This document shows positions 13,805 through 16,341 of a stretch of 16,341 nucleotides of DNA, in pieces. Location of the stretch: contig HF986887.1 in NCBI GenBank assembly GCA_000431075.1, positions 1-16,341 of the forward strand, written 5' to 3'. The position numbers and the translations under genes were made by a program. The DNA is from Firmicutes bacterium CAG:555. Lineage in GTDB: Bacteria > Bacillota > Clostridia > Oscillospirales > Oscillospiraceae. Under the pieces are notes generated by a model, which saw only the letters and a list, made by a program, of their open reading frames with translations, was not told the DNA's origin and searched no databases. Numbering within the stretch: the stretch's first letter is position 1; each line of letters begins with the position of its first letter.

Positions 13805-14376
13805 TGCGCTGTGCTAATATGGAGGAGTTGAACGCCAATTGTTTGGGCTGCATGCGCTGCGAGCTTGGAAAAACACGGGCGAATTTGGTGTTCGGTGTCG
13901 GCAACGACCGTGCCGAGGTCATGCTCATCGGCGAAGGCCCGGGTGAGCAGGAGGATCTGCAGGGCATACCCTTTGTGGGGCCGGCGGGGCAGCTGCTTGA
14001 CAATATGCTCAGGATGATAGACCTTGACCGCAGTAAGGTGTACATCGCAAACATCGTAAAGTGCCGCCCGCCGAGAAACCGTGACCCCCGTGACGAGGAG
14101 CAGGATGCCTGCTACCCGTGGCTCGCAGAGCAGATAGAGCTCGTAGACCCCAAAATAATTATATGTCTCGGCCGCATTTCCGCCACAGCGCTCATTCGGG
14201 ATGATTTTCGCATCACCCGTGAGCACGGACTGTGGTTTGACATTAACGGCCGCCGCATGACTGCGATATATCATCCCTCGGCGCTGCTCAGGGATATTTC
14301 AAAGCGCCCCGAGACCTTTGCCGACCTGCGCTCGATAAGAAGCGAGATAAAAAGAATTTGTAAGGAAACCTATTGA
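13804..14376 (+). CDS. udg: Family 4 (4Fe-4S) uracil-DNA glycosylase
   Basis: This DNA repair enzyme removes uracil produced by cytosine deamination. The 190-aa protein has the family 4 signature: C16-xx-C19 with C87 (NIVKCRPP) and C103 (DACYPWL) for the iron-sulphur cluster, the catalytic-loop motif GEGPGEQED (43-51), PFVGPAGQLLDNML (56-69), and the minor-groove motif HPSALLRD (157-164). Length is normal for the clostridial members. The start codon overlaps the cca stop by one base and has GGAGG 7 nt upstream inside cca, so the two are translationally close. Family members may also be annotated as the N-terminal domain of phage SPO1 DNA polymerase-like proteins. Confidence 0.95.
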   Translation: MRCANMEELNANCLGCMRCELGKTRANLVFGVGNDRAEVMLIGEGPGEQEDLQGIPFVGPAGQLLDNMLRMIDLDRSKVYIANIVKCRPPRNRDPRDEEQDACYPWLAEQIELVDPKIIICLGRISATALIRDDFRITREHGLWFDINGRRMTAIYHPSALLRDISKRPETFADLRSIRSEIKRICKETY

Positions 14377-14379
14377 CCG

Positions 14380-15276
14380 ATGCACTCTCTTAAACCAATC
14401 ACACTTGACCTAAAGCCTGCCGTTGACAGGCTTTTTGAAATTGAAAACTCCCGCAGTGCCGACTTCTGCTTCGGCAATGTTTACATGTGGGACAAGCGCT
14501 TTAAGCAGTCTGTCACCCTCTGCGGCGACAGACTCGTCACTTTGCTGCACAGAAAGGGCGAATTGTTCTTCGCCTTCCCCGTCGGCAGCGGAGATATCCG
14601 TCCGAGCTTTGAATTTATGCAGGGCATATGCGACAGGAACGCCCTCCCCTTGCGCATCTGCGGCGTTTGCGAGGAACACCTTGCGCTCATAAGCGAAGCC
14701 TACCCCGATGAGTTTGAAATCATCGAGGACAGGGATTTTTCAGACTATATCTACGAGATAGACAAGCTCGCCGAATACCCGGGCAGACATTTGCACGCAA
14801 AGCGCAACTACTGCAACCGCTTTGAGGCCGAGCACGAATGGAGCTTTGAGCCGATAACGGCCGACCGCCTCCCCGATTGCCTCGATATGCTCGATAAGTG
14901 GACGCGGCAGTCGCAAGACCGGCTTACCGATGATATAGGCTTTGAGCACGATGCCATAGTCCGTGGCTTTGAAAGCTTTGACAAGCTGGGTCTTGAGGGC
15001 GGTATGCTCATCGCAGACGGCAGGCTCGTCGGCTTCACCGTCGGTGAGGTCATAAGCTCCGACACCTTCTGCACCCACTTTGAAAAGGCCTACACCGACA
15101 TTGGCGGAGCCTACACCATGCTCTGCCGTGAGATGGCCCGCATGGTCATGGCAAAGCACCCGGATGTGCGTTATGTAAACCGAGAAGATGACATGGGCAA
15201 CCCTGCTCTGCGCACCTCCAAGCTGTCGTATAAGCCCGAGGAGATACTCATAAAATACATCGTAAGGTCAAGATGA
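14380..15276 (+). CDS. DUF2156 protein (phosphatidylglycerol lysyltransferase C-terminal-like, GNAT fold)
   Basis: This 298-aa soluble protein resembles the DUF2156/LPG_synthase_C family, which has two tandem GNAT-like domains related to enzymes that move amino acids from aminoacyl-tRNA. Landmarks are FCFGNVYMW (29-37), DYIYEIDKLAEYPGRHLHAKRNYCNRF (122-148, the family's typical region), an FTVGE strand (219-223), HFEKAYTDIGGAYTMLCREMAR (233-254), and the C-terminal YVNREDDMGNPALRTSKLSYKPEE (265-288). It lacks the large membrane domain of true MprF proteins, so lipid lysylation is not implied; the substrate is unknown. The start is 3 bases after the glycosylase stop; AAGGAA lies about 12 nt upstream, a little far. 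Confidence 0.87.
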   Translation: MHSLKPITLDLKPAVDRLFEIENSRSADFCFGNVYMWDKRFKQSVTLCGDRLVTLLHRKGELFFAFPVGSGDIRPSFEFMQGICDRNALPLRICGVCEEHLALISEAYPDEFEIIEDRDFSDYIYEIDKLAEYPGRHLHAKRNYCNRFEAEHEWSFEPITADRLPDCLDMLDKWTRQSQDRLTDDIGFEHDAIVRGFESFDKLGLEGGMLIADGRLVGFTVGEVISSDTFCTHFEKAYTDIGGAYTMLCREMARMVMAKHPDVRYVNREDDMGNPALRTSKLSYKPEEILIKYIVRSR

Positions 15277-15277
15277 T

Positions 15278-16087
15278 ATGTATTACGCAATCAATATAAA
15301 CGAATACCGGCAGGATGATATCCCCTCGCTCAAGCGCCTGTGGATGGAGACCTTCGGTGATGCACCGGAGCTCGTTGACCGCTTTTTTGAGCTGCTGCCG
15401 TCGATGGGAACCGGGCTTGTCGCAGAGGCAGACGGTGAGCTTTTGGGCGCTGCGTATCTTCTGGACGCCGAGCTTTGGAGTCCAGAAAAGCCGCCGGTAA
15501 AGTTAGGGTATATCTACGCCGTCGCCGTTGAGCCTTCTGCCCGCAATTGCGGCATCGGCGCAAAGCTCATTTCAGCCTGCGAAAGGTACTGCTGGGAAAA
15601 CGGCATTGAAATTTGCACCACACTTCCCGCCGAGGAGTCGCTGTATGCATGGTACGAGCGTGTCGGCGGATTTCAGACCGCAACAAGGTGCCTGTACGAA
15701 ACGGTGCTTCCCTCGGACAGCGCCGCCGAAATAACACCGCTTTTTGCCGATGAGTACGCCTTCAAGCGTGCGGATATTCTGCGTGATAATAATTATGTAA
15801 ACCTAAATTACGGCTACATGCTGTTTCAGGAAGCTCTTTGCAAGAGATACGGCGGCGGGCTGTTCGGCTGCAAGGGCGGCATCGCCTGCGGCTATGTGGA
15901 TAACGGTGTTCTGCTTGTGAAAGAGGTGCTGAACGACTCTCCGGAGTTTATTCCGGCGCTGTGCAGTAAGCTCGGCGCAAAAAGCGCACTTGTACGCCGC
16001 CCTGACCGCTACGGCGCTCCGTTTATTGCAGCCTATGAGGCCAAAGCTCTCCCCCGTGACACAGTCTGGGGCTTGGCGCTGGATTGA
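15278..16087 (+). CDS. GNAT family N-acetyltransferase
   Basis: This 269-aa protein has an N-terminal GNAT domain that would transfer an acetyl group from acetyl-CoA. The region LGYIYAVAVEPSARNCGIGAKLISACERYCWENGI (about 76-110) gives the beta4 strand and the CoA-pyrophosphate-binding loop RNCGIG (89-94), and LYAWYERVGGFQTA (122-135) is the usual closing motif. Residues from about 145 to 269 form a second, less recognisable domain, which may be another GNAT-like half. The acceptor is unknown. Its start comes one base after the DUF2156 stop, with AAGG about 10 nt upstream, so it is translated from the same operon. A hairpin follows the stop by about 14 bases. Confidence 0.88.
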   Translation: MYYAININEYRQDDIPSLKRLWMETFGDAPELVDRFFELLPSMGTGLVAEADGELLGAAYLLDAELWSPEKPPVKLGYIYAVAVEPSARNCGIGAKLISACERYCWENGIEICTTLPAEESLYAWYERVGGFQTATRCLYETVLPSDSAAEITPLFADEYAFKRADILRDNNYVNLNYGYMLFQEALCKRYGGGLFGCKGGIACGYVDNGVLLVKEVLNDSPEFIPALCSKLGAKSALVRRPDRYGAPFIAAYEAKALPRDTVWGLALD

Positions 16088-16101
16088 TTAGATTAATAGC
16101 A

Positions 16102-16133
16102 AAGTCTCCTTTTGCCGATGCAAAAGGAGGCTT
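16102..16133. terminator. Bidirectional hairpin terminator between convergent genes
   Basis: CTCCTTTTGC (16106-16115) and GCAAAAGGAG (16120-16129) form a perfect 10-bp stem with a CGAT loop, extended outward by T-G, G-C and two A-T pairs. It separates the plus-strand operon from the minus-strand partial gene. Flanking T runs are weak on both sides. Confidence 0.75.
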
Positions 16134-16136
16134 ACT

Positions 16137-16341
16137 TTATCCGAATATTTTGCCGAGGAAGCGCTTAAACTTTGATGCGGCAGTTGCCTTTATCGGTTTG
16201 GGGAAAGGCTCGTTTAAGACCCACGGGAGCGAGATATTATCGACGGAGAGGGTAAAATACTCGCCGGTCTGCTCGTTTGGAGAGGTAAAGCCGTCGGTCA
16301 CGACGACGCTCAAAAATTGCTCGTCGTGTAGGTCTCTCTCG
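16137..16341 (-). CDS. C-terminal end of a hypothetical protein (partial)
   Basis: A minus-strand frame is open from the window edge to a TAA at 16137-16139, giving 67 residues that start ERDLHDEQFLSVVV and end in KFKRFLGKIFG. The segment is a plausible coding end: alternating beta-type hydrophobics (FLSVVVTDGF, YFTLSVDNISLPWVL) and then a short basic tail. I do not recognise the family. It converges on the GNAT operon and is separated from it by the hairpin at 16102-16133. Confidence 0.65.
   Translation of the reverse strand, partial: ERDLHDEQFLSVVVTDGFTSPNEQTGEYFTLSVDNISLPWVLNEPFPKPIKATAASKFKRFLGKIFG

Overview
This window looks like chromosomal DNA of a spore-forming or formerly spore-forming member of the Clostridia, most likely near the Oscillospiraceae/Ruminococcaceae. 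The reasons are strong GGAGG-type ribosome binding sites, sigma-A-like promoters, short stem/poly-T terminators, intermediate GC content, and a Firmicutes gene neighbourhood (SpoVB/MurJ-type flippase, HU, S4-domain RqcP/YabO-like protein). The placement rests on family content and context only. I see no phage, plasmid, CRISPR, tRNA or rRNA.

Layout. A minus-strand AI-2E family transporter (110-1384) is divergent from a plus-strand penicillin-binding D,D-carboxypeptidase (1696-2841). Glucose-6-phosphate isomerase (2972-4243) and a small P-loop protein (4382-4795) follow on the plus strand, each with its own strong downstream hairpin. From 4860 to 12469 everything is on the minus strand. In transcription order this block is murC, an MBL-fold hydrolase, a SpoVB/MurJ-type flippase, HU, the S4 protein, and a 905-residue iron-sulphur flavoprotein. 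From 12611 to 16087 a tightly packed plus-strand operon encodes CCA-adding enzyme, family 4 uracil-DNA glycosylase, a DUF2156 protein and a GNAT acetyltransferase. It converges on a partial minus-strand gene at the right edge.

Function. Several genes serve the cell envelope: murC (peptidoglycan precursor synthesis), the flippase (lipid-linked precursor export) and the carboxypeptidase (peptide trimming). HU and the S4 protein are housekeeping nucleoid and ribosome-quality-control factors. The plus-strand operon combines tRNA 3'-end maturation, DNA repair and two acyltransferase-fold proteins. The large flavoprotein joins a CxC/CNC-type iron-sulphur domain, a ferredoxin motif and an NfnB/GltD-like FAD/NAD(P)H core.

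The least ordinary sequence is non-coding. A 152-bp inverted-repeat element (7612-7763) lies between the promoter and the ribosome binding site of the iron-sulphur flavoprotein gene. It has 27-nt arms, is bounded by TA dinucleotides, and contains two internal hairpins. It may be a MITE, a structured RNA, or both. Other signals worth checking are a hairpin that appears to mask the Shine-Dalgarno sequence of the carboxypeptidase gene, and a 19-bp palindrome beside overlapping divergent murC/cca promoters.
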